Shown: in pieces, positions 1 to 7,295 of the stretch
Layout: every line of letters starts with the position of its first letter
How positions within the stretch are numbered: position 1 is the first letter of the stretch
Assembly (NCBI GenBank): GCA_947442905.1
Contig: CANEWV010000014.1
Span: 1-13,120, forward strand
Length of the DNA: 13,120 nt
Direction: 5' to 3'
From: Chitinophagaceae bacterium
GTDB taxonomy: Bacteria; Bacteroidota; Bacteroidia; Chitinophagales; Chitinophagaceae
Notes under the pieces: model-generated
What the model saw: the letters and a program-made list of their open reading frames with translations, nothing else
Databases searched by the model: none
What the model was told of the DNA's origin: nothing
Translations under genes and position numbers: made by a program

Positions 1-2247
1 ACTTTCTTGGTTCACACTAATTTCTGTTCCAGGAATCCCCTGAACCGCCTGCCTAACTTGATCTAGGTAGGGCGCCGTGCTTTTACCATCTCTTTTTTCA
101 TATTCTACAAACGATACTTGTATACGACCAAGTTCACTTCTTGTAGTACGGTCACCACTGGTAGGGTCGGCAGCGTTTACAGCCACGTTACTAATGATAC
201 TTTCTACAATCGGATTGGTTTTACCGTTTTCGGTACCTAAAACTTTATTAACCCTTCCTTCTAGTACGCGTGTAATAGAATCGGTGTAGCGTACATCAGA
301 ACCTACGGGTAATTTGAGGTATACAAACATCTGGTTTGGATCTCCTTTAGGGAAAAACGATACAGGTATTCTGCCTCCAACAATGGATCCTACAAATAAA
401 AATAAGGAAACAAAAAAGAGTCCAATAATACCTATCAGTAAATGAACCGGTCTCCAACCTTTTAACGCCCATTGTAATAATGACTCGTAATGATTCATAA
501 TCCAAGGAAGCGCTTTGTTTTGGAAATTGTGAATGGCATCTGTAATAAAATACCTGTTTAATACAACAAGTAACATGAACGTAATTAATAGGTTTCCAAA
601 AAATGGAGCACCCGCAAGATCTAATAAAACACCAATGCCAACAGCAATCCAAAATCCTTTCTTTTTAAAGATGGCAGATTTAGGTTCTTTGCTGTCTGTT
701 TCTGGGTGATTCATAAAATCAACCGCAAATACAGGGTTCATAATAAATGCTACTACTAGCGATGCTGCTAGTGTAAATATGAGCATGGTGGGTAGGTACA
801 CCATGAATTTACCAATGATTCCGGGCCAAAATAGGAGCGGGAAAAATGGAGCAAGGGTAGTGATGGTTCCAGCTAATACCGGGATGAAAACCTCTCCAGC
901 AGCCATTCTTGCAGCGTTGTTGACGCTTAATTTACCCTTACCTTCTACAAATATGCGGTGGGTATTTTCTATCACTACAATGGCGTCGTCCACAATAATA
1001 CCAAGCCCAAATAGTAGCGCAAAGAGTACAATAAAATTGAGGGTTACATGTGTGCCAACAATTAAATCGGCACCTGGTAAAAACACAAAGGCAACAAACA
1101 TACTAAGTGGTACAGAAAGCGCCACAAAAAATGCGTTGACAACACCCATAAAAAACATAAGTACAATTAGTACTAGAATAAATCCAATGATAATGGAGTT
1201 TACAAGTTCATTAAAGGAGCTTCTGGTTTTAATACTCTGATCACCAGAAATAACTGCTTTTAAATTATTCGGATAAATGCTTCCTTTACCTTCCTCAACT
1301 ATTTTTTTAACACCATCAGATGTTTCAATTAAATTTTCGCCACTTCTTTTAATGATATTAAGTGTTACTACGTTTTTACCATCTAGACGCGCAAAACTTT
1401 CACGCTCTTTGGTGGTATCCGCAATCGTTGCAATGTCTTTGAGGTAAATAGGCGCACCACTTGTGTTTCTAACAATAATATTTGCAATGTCACCCGCTGT
1501 TTTAAGTTGCCCTTTTAGTTGTAGGGTTCTTTTCATATTACCTACCTCTAATAAACCGCCAGAGATATCCATGTTTTCTCTTTGAATGGCGTACGTGATA
1601 TCGTCAAAAGTAATACCAGCGCTTTGTGCACGGTAATTGTCTACATTGATTTGGAATTCTCTTTCCGGTGCACCTACAATATCTACTCTGTTAATCTGAG
1701 ACAGATTTTCGAGTTTATCTTTTAGGTCGTCGGCATATTTTTTTAGACGTGGCAAATCAAAATCACCACTTAAGTTCACAGACATAATGGGTTGTTCACT
1801 AAAGCTTACTTCTAAAACAGTTGGTTCTATGGTTAAGTCTTTGGGAAGATCCTGCTTGGCCTTATCAGTCGCATCTTTTACTTTTTGAAGTGCTATTTCT
1901 GTTTTAACCTGGGTATCAAACTCCACCATGATCGCCGAAAAGTCTTGCTGAGAATTACTGGTGAATTTTTTAATTTTTGCACCCGTAATGCTTTTGATTT
2001 GCTTTTCGATAGGCCTTGTTACTAGGTTCTCGATGTCTTTTGGTGAGTTTCCTACATACACAGTTTGTACATAAATCGTAGGAATGACAATGTCTGGAAA
2101 CTGTTCTTTAGGCAGTGTTACAAACTGATAAATACCTGCAAGGCTCACAAACAAAATCACTAAATAAATAGATGTTTTGTTTTTGATACTCCAGGTAGTA
2201 GGTCCAAATTCTTTGAATTTGGCTTTTATATTTTCTGTGAATTGCAT
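1..2247 (-). CDS. RND (AcrB/HAE1-type) efflux permease, C-terminus cut by window edge
   Basis: This is the inner-membrane proton-driven pump of a tripartite efflux system, which takes substrates from the periplasm or membrane and passes them to a TolC-type exit duct. I read the minus frame through all 749 codons to base 1 and found no stop; RND pumps usually have about 1,020-1,200 residues, so roughly the last third is missing. Residues 27-42 form the first membrane helix, followed by a periplasmic porter region with the usual PKEQFPDI-like start near residues 46-53. The helix-4 signature GLGIIVDDAIVVIEN is present, with the paired aspartates D420 and D421 matching the proton-relay pair of AcrB, so the pump looks functional. 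Residues about 530-570 hold two hydrophobic stretches not found in AcrB. The ATG at 2247 lies 24 bases after the adaptor stop. The gene is last in the visible part of the operon. Substrate cannot be told from sequence. Confidence 0.95.
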   Translation of the reverse strand, partial: MQFTENIKAKFKEFGPTTWSIKNKTSIYLVILFVSLAGIYQFVTLPKEQFPDIVIPTIYVQTVYVGNSPKDIENLVTRPIEKQIKSITGAKIKKFTSNSQQDFSAIMVEFDTQVKTEIALQKVKDATDKAKQDLPKDLTIEPTVLEVSFSEQPIMSVNLSGDFDLPRLKKYADDLKDKLENLSQINRVDIVGAPEREFQINVDNYRAQSAGITFDDITYAIQRENMDISGGLLEVGNMKRTLQLKGQLKTAGDIANIIVRNTSGAPIYLKDIATIADTTKERESFARLDGKNVVTLNIIKRSGENLIETSDGVKKIVEEGKGSIYPNNLKAVISGDQSIKTRSSFNELVNSIIIGFILVLIVLMFFMGVVNAFFVALSVPLSMFVAFVFLPGADLIVGTHVTLNFIVLFALLFGLGIIVDDAIVVIENTHRIFVEGKGKLSVNNAARMAAGEVFIPVLAGTITTLAPFFPLLFWPGIIGKFMVYLPTMLIFTLAASLVVAFIMNPVFAVDFMNHPETDSKEPKSAIFKKKGFWIAVGIGVLLDLAGAPFFGNLLITFMLLVVLNRYFITDAIHNFQNKALPWIMNHYESLLQWALKGWRPVHLLIGIIGLFFVSLFLFVGSIVGGRIPVSFFPKGDPNQMFVYLKLPVGSDVRYTDSITRVLEGRVNKVLGTENGKTNPIVESIISNVAVNAADPTSGDRTTRSELGRIQVSFVEYEKRDGKSTAPYLDQVRQAVQGIPGTEISVNQES

Positions 2248-2271
2248 ACAATATTTTTATTCGTATTCTAA

Positions 2272-3441
2272 TTATTTACTAGCAAGAACAATCAATTGAC
2301 CGTCATATAAACTCTGAAATCCTTCTGTTACAATTTGGTCACCTGCTTGTAAACCCGATTTGATTTCTAATTGATCTTTGTAGAATTCGCCCACTGTTAC
2401 CATACGTTTGCGCGCAATTAATTTACCATTCTCTGCTACAGCTACCATTACGTATTTGCCGGCTTCGTCATTTTGTAAGGTGTTAACTGGAATCGCAATG
2501 GCATTAGAAATGCTATAATCTAAAATTTGTACGAGTGCAATTTGGTTAGGTCTCAAATCTTTATCGGCAGCCACTTTAGCTTCAATAAAAAAGCTTCTGC
2601 TATTAGGGTTGATGATTTTACCTACCACCGAAATAGGCGCTTGAATATTCTTTTGTAAATCAGGTAGATTAATGGTAAGCTTGGTTCCTGTTTTAACACG
2701 TTGGCTGTAATTTTCAGGCACTTCTGCAGTAACTTTTAATTTACTGGTGTTTACTATTTTAATTTGACCAGCACCCGCAAAAATTTCACCAACACGAACG
2801 TTCACATCTTCTACTACACCGTCAACATCACTATATACAGATGTGAACTGAACTTGCTCACGACTAATTTTTACTTGCTCTTGTGCTGTTTTAAGTTGAT
2901 TTTCTAATAAATCAACATTGTTTTTGGCTGAAATGATTTGCACTTCTGTTCCAATATTTTGTTCCCACAAATTCTTTTGCTTTTGATAGAGTGTTTTAGC
3001 AAAAGAAAGTTGGGTTTTTAAGGTTTCAAGACCTTGCTCTGCAGCAATTAAAGCTTGACGCTGAATGGCATCGTCTAATTTTAAAAGTAGTTTTCCTTTT
3101 GGTACTACATCTCCTCTTTTTACAAAAACTCCTTTTACTTGACCTCCACCGCCGCGGGCAGTTACATAAGAAACGCTTTCAGATTCAATTTTACCTTGTA
3201 AATCAATGTAATGATTAAAGGTTTGTGCTGCAAGCACTGCAGTTACAACGAGCTTGCCTGTTGCTTGATTGGCCGCTGCTGTATCAAGTGTTGTGATTTC
3301 TGTTTCTAGCGCGCTAACTTCTTTTTTGAGTGCCGCTAATTTATTTTTCTTGTCGGTTAAACTTCCACTTTTTTCGCTTCCGTTACATGCTATAAAAGCT
3401 GCTAAAACGCTGACAAGTGAGATTTTAATAATTGCTTGCAT
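2272..3441 (-). CDS. RND efflux periplasmic adaptor (membrane fusion protein), lipoprotein
   Basis: This 389-residue protein is the periplasmic adaptor that links the RND permease to the outer membrane factor. Its N-terminus is a lipoprotein-type signal with a probable lipobox FIAC, giving lipidated C19, although phenylalanine at -3 is not ideal. Residues about 29-56 (rich in K, L and E with heptad-like spacing) look like a short extra coiled coil before the core. The biotinyl/lipoyl-like half-motif follows at about 82-124 (QVKGVFVKRGDVVPKGKLL), then an alpha-hairpin at about 125-197. The second lipoyl half is at about 200-230 (DVDGVVEDVNVRVGEIF), then the beta-barrel and the C-terminal membrane-proximal domain, ending GDQIVTEGFQSLYDGQLI. 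This is the standard HlyD/AcrA order. It sits 27 bases after the TolC-like gene and 24 before the permease, so it is surely co-transcribed with both. The family call is firm; the substrate is unknown. Confidence 0.95.
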   Translation of the reverse strand: MQAIIKISLVSVLAAFIACNGSEKSGSLTDKKNKLAALKKEVSALETEITTLDTAAANQATGKLVVTAVLAAQTFNHYIDLQGKIESESVSYVTARGGGGQVKGVFVKRGDVVPKGKLLLKLDDAIQRQALIAAEQGLETLKTQLSFAKTLYQKQKNLWEQNIGTEVQIISAKNNVDLLENQLKTAQEQVKISREQVQFTSVYSDVDGVVEDVNVRVGEIFAGAGQIKIVNTSKLKVTAEVPENYSQRVKTGTKLTINLPDLQKNIQAPISVVGKIINPNSRSFFIEAKVAADKDLRPNQIALVQILDYSISNAIAIPVNTLQNDEAGKYVMVAVAENGKLIARKRMVTVGEFYKDQLEIKSGLQAGDQIVTEGFQSLYDGQLIVLASK

Positions 3442-3468
3442 GGTATATGTATTTACTTATTATTTGAA

Positions 3469-4815
3469 TTATAATTTTCCTGTTGCTTTTAAATAATCAA
3501 CACGCGCAATAATGGCACTGTACATGGCGCCGATATAATTGGTTTGTGCCGTTACTAAATCTGTTTGTGCGCCCGTAATTTCCATGTTGGAACCAGTACC
3601 TATTTCGTATTTCTTTTTGGTTTGCGCGTATACTGATTCAGCTAATTGCATATTCTTTTTCTGATTGTTCAGTGTACTGATAGCCGTTGCAAAATTCATT
3701 TTAGCCTGTGTTACTTCTGCGTCAATCGTGAGCCTTAGGTTTTGTAACTGATTTTCGGTTTGTTGTAAATCAATTTTTGCTTTTGAGATTCTTGCTTTTC
3801 TTGCAAAACCATCAAAAATAGGTGCGCTAATATTAAGCCCTATAAAGCTTGTGGTGAACCAATCGCCACTTTTGAAAAAAGTAAATTGATTTCTTTGGGC
3901 ATTTTTAGTGTATGCACCAGACATGGCTACCGTTGGTAAATAGCTTAGCTGATACCTTTTAATATTGTATTCGTTTAATTTTTTGCCTAAGCTAACCGCT
4001 TGAAATTCTTTACGGTCGGTATACTGATAATCTTGATTACTCGCAATATCCGTTGTAATTTGATCTTCAGAAATTTTGTCTGTTAAAATGAGCGTGTCTT
4101 TTACAGGCATGCCCATTAAGGTTTTAAGACCAATGTATCCTAATTCAATAGCATTAGTGGCTTTTAATTTTTCGGTTTCTAAATTGGCTATTTGTACCGA
4201 AATTTTATCGAGGTCTAATTTCTCTACAAATCCATTTTTGTATAACTCTTTGGAGTCATGCTCTAATTTTTGAAGTCTTTCAATATTCGCATCTAACAAT
4301 CCAATTTGCGTTTTACTTACCACCAGTTGATAATAGATTTTATGAATATTGGTTTTTATCATTTCTTCCGTTACTTCTGCTGATTTTTGCTGTAACGCAA
4401 TGGTAGTTCTGCGCGCTTGGAGTGCCACAAATACTTGACCATCAAATAGCAGTTGCTGTAATTGTAAACTAGCATTGGCATTGTATTTGGTACCAAATCT
4501 TACGGGGATATAACTACCTGCAGTACCTCCAAAAATTTCACCTGGAAGTAAAGAAACGGGAAGTTGTAAATAATTGACACCTCCAACCGTTGCATTGATA
4601 GTAGGTAACGCAGAAGCCGTTACTTCTTTGTTGATTGCTTCCTGACTTTTTATAGTCAATAATGCATTTTTTACTTGCAGGTTGTTTTTGTAGGCATAAT
4701 CGACACACTGCGATATGCTAAATTCATTTTTTGTTTGAGCAGTGCTTGTATTTGCAAACGCCATAAGCGCTAAAACAATACTGGCTGCCAACATCCTTTT
4801 CGTGTTCATTTTCAT
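3469..4815 (-). CDS. TolC-family outer membrane efflux protein
   Basis: This 448-residue protein is the outer membrane exit duct of the efflux pump; TolC-family proteins form trimers with a beta-barrel and a long periplasmic alpha-tunnel. A signal peptide is visible at residues 1-26 (basic MKMNTKR, hydrophobic core, cleavage likely after TSTA). The mature protein starts with the family-typical FSISQCVDYAYKNNLQVKNA. It then shows two outer-membrane-efflux repeats, with long helical stretches around 150-245 and 340-440 and barrel-like, aromatic-rich parts around 60-115 and 285-330. The length is normal for the family. The ATG at 4815 overlaps the TGA of the upstream regulator gene (ATGA), which favours this start and translational coupling; a second in-frame ATG lies two codons later. 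It is first of the three pump genes, directly after the regulator. Confidence 0.95.
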   Translation of the reverse strand: MKMNTKRMLAASIVLALMAFANTSTAQTKNEFSISQCVDYAYKNNLQVKNALLTIKSQEAINKEVTASALPTINATVGGVNYLQLPVSLLPGEIFGGTAGSYIPVRFGTKYNANASLQLQQLLFDGQVFVALQARRTTIALQQKSAEVTEEMIKTNIHKIYYQLVVSKTQIGLLDANIERLQKLEHDSKELYKNGFVEKLDLDKISVQIANLETEKLKATNAIELGYIGLKTLMGMPVKDTLILTDKISEDQITTDIASNQDYQYTDRKEFQAVSLGKKLNEYNIKRYQLSYLPTVAMSGAYTKNAQRNQFTFFKSGDWFTTSFIGLNISAPIFDGFARKARISKAKIDLQQTENQLQNLRLTIDAEVTQAKMNFATAISTLNNQKKNMQLAESVYAQTKKKYEIGTGSNMEITGAQTDLVTAQTNYIGAMYSAIIARVDYLKATGKL

Positions 4816-5426
4816 TTATTTTTTCTTTCTTGCTTATATGCTTCAATTGTTTTTAATCCAGCCTGGGTTGCCAAGCCGTGTAAAAAATTATCGGTTGTTT
4901 CACTAATTATTTGAATGGGTGTAAATTTGGTAGAAGGGAAATGTTCAAAGTCAAACATCAAAAACATATTGGCAAGTCTGTACCTAGTGATCACGTCTAC
5001 ATCAATATTGGCTCTATACAATCCTTCTTGTTTTCCTCTTTCAATATTTGCTTTTGTGATTTCGTAAAAGAAAGTGTTCTTGTGCGCTCTAAATTTTTCA
5101 AATCCAGAACTGTGGTATTTTTGTAAGTCATACATCACAGATGGGTTCATATGTTTGAACATTTCTTGTGCTGTATCAAGTGCTAAAAACATTTCATGGA
5201 TAGCATTTTCACTGATGGCAGCGTACCTGCTAAATTCATCCTGGTGTCTTTGGATTTCAATATTAATGACCCCTTCTACTAGCGCATCTTTGTCTTTAAA
5301 GTACTGATAGATGGTTTTTTTGCTCATGCCTAGGTGGTTGGCAATTTCATCCATGCTCACGCTTCTTATGCCATATAACATAAAAAGTTCATGTGTTTTT
5401 CTGATGATTCTGTCTTGCGTTTCCAT
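4812..5426 (-). CDS. TetR/AcrR-family transcriptional regulator of the efflux operon
   Basis: This 204-residue protein is a one-component repressor-type regulator: an N-terminal helix-turn-helix binds DNA and a C-terminal helical domain binds a ligand and dimerises. The TetR DNA-binding domain is clear at residues about 5-50: a first helix ending in LFMLYGIRSVSMDEIA, then the recognition helix in HLGMSKKTIYQYFKDKDALV. The remainder is helical and variable, as expected for a ligand pocket. The length is typical. It is the first gene of the minus-strand operon and overlaps the TolC-like gene by four bases, so it very probably controls the pump and itself. A perfect inverted repeat lies 24 bases upstream of its ATG and covers its promoter, a strong sign of autoregulation. 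The effector is unknown, and activation rather than repression cannot be excluded. Confidence 0.93.
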   Translation of the reverse strand: METQDRIIRKTHELFMLYGIRSVSMDEIANHLGMSKKTIYQYFKDKDALVEGVINIEIQRHQDEFSRYAAISENAIHEMFLALDTAQEMFKHMNPSVMYDLQKYHSSGFEKFRAHKNTFFYEITKANIERGKQEGLYRANIDVDVITRYRLANMFLMFDFEHFPSTKFTPIQIISETTDNFLHGLATQAGLKTIEAYKQERKNK

Positions 5427-5442
5427 TTTTTAATTGAGGGTG

Positions 5443-5473
5443 CAAAACTATGGAAACTTTTTATGTAACCAAA
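5443..5473 (-). promoter_or_regulatory. Bacteroidota-type promoter of the tetR-tolC-adaptor-pump operon
   Basis: On the minus strand the -7 element TAGTTTTG (5450-5443) matches the Bacteroidota consensus TAnnTTTG exactly. A -33 element TTTG (5473-5470) lies upstream with a 19-nt spacer, the preferred spacing for the primary sigma factor of this phylum. Transcription should start around 5436-5438, leaving a leader of only about 10 bases before the ATG at 5426. No Shine-Dalgarno sequence is seen; the bases just before the start codon are A-rich. The match is read from the sequence; activity is inferred. Confidence 0.75.
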
Positions 5474-5481
5474 GTTTCCAT
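5450..5481. promoter_or_regulatory. Perfect 11-bp inverted repeat, probable TetR-family operator
   Basis: The arms are ATGGAAACTTT (5450-5460) and AAAGTTTCCAT (5471-5481), an exact reverse complement, separated by 10 bases. Arm centres are 21 bases apart, about two helical turns, so both face the same side of the DNA. The repeat spans the -33 element and reaches the first base of the -7 element of the efflux promoter. A bound regulator would therefore block polymerase. It also lies just upstream of the probable promoter of the divergent gene at 5555. TetR-family proteins commonly bind such repeats next to their own gene. The repeat is seen directly; binding is inferred. Confidence 0.75.
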
Positions 5482-5503
5482 TCAAAAATAAACCGTAATT
5501 TTG
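5475..5503 (+). promoter_or_regulatory. Possible promoter of the DUF502-serC gene run
   Basis: TAATTTTG at 5496-5503 matches the Bacteroidota -7 consensus TAnnTTTG on the plus strand, 51 bases before the ATG at 5555. The -33 element is weak: only TTTC at 5475-5478 with a 17-nt spacer, and it lies inside the right arm of the inverted repeat. Transcription would start near 5509-5511 with a leader of about 45 bases. The poor -33 suggests a weak or activator-aided promoter. Confidence 0.5.
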
Positions 5504-5554
5504 TTGAACGGTAGTTTGCGCGAACTATCCATTAACTTGCAACAAATTTCAGCC

Positions 5555-6238
5555 ATGAATACTAGGTATAAGCAGCTTAGAGCCCAGGTAACGCTCAAGC
5601 GCTTGCTCCAATTTTTCTTTCAGGGTCTTATTGTTTTAGCCCCAATAGCGGTAACCTTATGGGTTGTGCTAGGCCTGTTTCAATGGGTGGATGGATTTTT
5701 ACCAAATCTTATTAACACATTGTTTCCCAGCGCTTTAGATAAAAATATTGATGGGTCCCTTCGTAAAATACCCGGTTTAGGTTTTGTGGTTGTGGTATTA
5801 TTGGTGCTCTTTGTGGGTTGGCTTTCCTCTTTATTTGTGGTTGAAAAGTTGGTGTCCGTTTTTGATACGGTACTTGAAAAAACGCCTGGTATTAAATTTA
5901 TTTATTCCTCTGTAAAGGACTTTTTAGAAGCATTTGCCGGTAACAAAAAGAAATTTGATAAGCCTGTGCTCGTTAATGTGGATGCATCTGGCGTTTGGAG
6001 AATTGGATTTATTACCCAACCCTCCAACTCAGAATTTGGTTTACCGGATCATGTAACCGTGTATGTACCACATTCTTATGCGATATCAGGGATCACCTAT
6101 ATCGTTCCAAAAACAAATATTAAAATATTGGATAATGTATCTGCAGCCGATGCCATGAAATATACTGTTTCAGGTGGCGTAACGGATGTTCACGATGATA
6201 GTATTATCACAGACCTTAATAAAAATGAAACTGCATAA
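5555..6238 (+). CDS. DUF502 family membrane protein
   Basis: This 227-residue protein belongs to the DUF502 family of bacterial membrane proteins, related to the plant LCV/COV proteins; its biochemical role is not known. Two strong hydrophobic segments are visible at about 18-43 (QFFFQGLIVLAPIAVTLWVV) and 73-97 (PGLGFVVVVLLVLFVGWLSS). A soluble C-terminal half follows, with the family-like stretches TPGIKFIYSSVKDF (110-123), PVLVNVDASGVWRIGF (137-152) and VTVYVPHSYAISG (167-179). I chose the ATG at 5555: the open frame extends upstream to a TTG at 5501, but those codons lie on top of the predicted -7 promoter element and add a non-family N-terminus. It is the first gene of the plus-strand run, divergent from the efflux regulator, and its end overlaps serC by 14 bases. 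Confidence 0.88.
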   Translation: MNTRYKQLRAQVTLKRLLQFFFQGLIVLAPIAVTLWVVLGLFQWVDGFLPNLINTLFPSALDKNIDGSLRKIPGLGFVVVVLLVLFVGWLSSLFVVEKLVSVFDTVLEKTPGIKFIYSSVKDFLEAFAGNKKKFDKPVLVNVDASGVWRIGFITQPSNSEFGLPDHVTVYVPHSYAISGITYIVPKTNIKILDNVSAADAMKYTVSGGVTDVHDDSIITDLNKNETA

Positions 6239-7295
6239 TTTTAATTCTGGACCTTCTATTTTACCGCCCGTTGTAATGCAAAAAGCAGCGGAAGCCATCA
6301 TGGATTTTGAGGGCTCTGGTTTATCTATTTTAGAAATTGGACACCGCACTGCATTGTTTCAAGATGTAATGCAAGAAGCAGTACAATCTGTAAAATCACT
6401 TATGCAAATTGGTGATGATTACGAAGTGTTGTTTTTGCATGGTGGCGCTACGACGCAGTTTATGCAAGTGCCCATGAATTTACTGGATACGCATGAAACA
6501 GCAGCTTATTGTGACAATGGTATTTGGGGCAATAAAGCTATTAAAGAAGCAGCGAATTTTGGTAATGTACAAGTTGTAACAGATAGTACTTCCAACAACC
6601 ATACACGGATCGATAAAAACTTTACAGTGGATCCTGCTGCAAAATATTTGCATTTTACCACCAACAATACCGTAGAAGGGACACAGTGGCATACCCTGCC
6701 AAACACAAGCGTACCGCTGGTTGCAGACATGAGTAGCGATATCTTTTATGCACCACGTAATTTTAATCAGTTTTCACTGATATATGCGGGAGCACAAAAA
6801 AATATGGGCGCTGCAGGTGTAAACATGGTGGTTGTAAAAAAAGAAATCCTCGGAAAAATTGCCAGAAAAATTCCGACCATCATGGATTATCAAAAGCATA
6901 TTGCGGCTGGTTCACTCATGAATACGCCACCCGTTTTTGCGATCTATGTAAGTTTATTAACGCTCCGTTGGATTATAGAAGAAGGGGGCTTACCAGAAAT
7001 GCAAATCCGCAATACAGCGAAATCAAATTTATTATACGAAACCATTGATTCATTACCTGTTTTTGAAGCGCGTGTCGCAAAAGAAGATAGAAGCCTAATG
7101 AACGCCGTATTCTTTTTAAAAGATCAAAGTTTAGAAGAAAGCTTTTTAAGTCTTTGTAAAGAAGAGGGTATGGTAGGTGTTAAAGGATATAGGACTGTAG
7201 GGGGCGTACGAGTAAGTATGTACAACGCCATGCCTTTATCGAGCGTTCAAATTTTTTGTGACTTAATGAAACATTTTGCTTCTAAACATGGTTAA
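6225..7295 (+). CDS. serC: Phosphoserine aminotransferase
   Basis: SerC is a cytoplasmic PLP enzyme that converts 3-phosphohydroxypyruvate plus glutamate to O-phospho-L-serine plus 2-oxoglutarate, the second step of serine biosynthesis; in some bacteria it also serves vitamin B6 synthesis. The 356 residues match the usual length of about 360. Visible motifs are the N-terminal FNSGPSILP (6-14), the substrate-binding IGHR with R41, the cofactor-phosphate loop HGGATTQF (72-79), W101 in NGIWG that stacks on the PLP ring, DMSSD near 168-172, and the Schiff-base lysine K192 in YAGAQKN. All key residues are present. I chose the ATG at 6225 because the protein then starts MKLHNFNSGP as in homologues; an ATG at 6186 would add 13 alien residues. 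It overlaps the gene before by 14 bases and the one after by 8, which suggests coupling. SerA and SerB are not in the window. Confidence 0.97.
   Translation: MKLHNFNSGPSILPPVVMQKAAEAIMDFEGSGLSILEIGHRTALFQDVMQEAVQSVKSLMQIGDDYEVLFLHGGATTQFMQVPMNLLDTHETAAYCDNGIWGNKAIKEAANFGNVQVVTDSTSNNHTRIDKNFTVDPAAKYLHFTTNNTVEGTQWHTLPNTSVPLVADMSSDIFYAPRNFNQFSLIYAGAQKNMGAAGVNMVVVKKEILGKIARKIPTIMDYQKHIAAGSLMNTPPVFAIYVSLLTLRWIIEEGGLPEMQIRNTAKSNLLYETIDSLPVFEARVAKEDRSLMNAVFFLKDQSLEESFLSLCKEEGMVGVKGYRTVGGVRVSMYNAMPLSSVQIFCDLMKHFASKHG

Noticed and set aside
347..652. 101-codon open frame on the minus strand
   Set aside because: It is an alternative frame within the permease gene; the product is rich in Cys, Trp and His and resembles nothing I know.
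779..1240. 153-codon open frame on the plus strand
   Set aside because: It is antisense to the RND permease, whose frame is continuous and well conserved; its product looks like low-complexity Ser/Thr/Asn-rich shadow sequence.
5450..5481. The inverted repeat as a transcription terminator hairpin
   Set aside because: The stem is AT-rich with a 10-base loop, there is no following U-tract, and it lies between two divergent genes where no transcript should end.
5501..5554. TTG-initiated N-terminal extension of the DUF502 gene
   Set aside because: It begins inside the predicted -7 promoter element, uses a rare start codon, and adds 18 residues before a normal ATG that gives a family-typical length.
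6186..6224. Upstream ATG for serC
   Set aside because: It would add 13 residues not seen in SerC proteins; the ATG at 6225 gives the normal MKLHNFNSGP start.
7276..7287. TTG start for the DUF5686 gene
   Set aside because: The ATG at 7288 puts a basic residue and hydrophobic core directly at the N-terminus, as a signal peptide requires.
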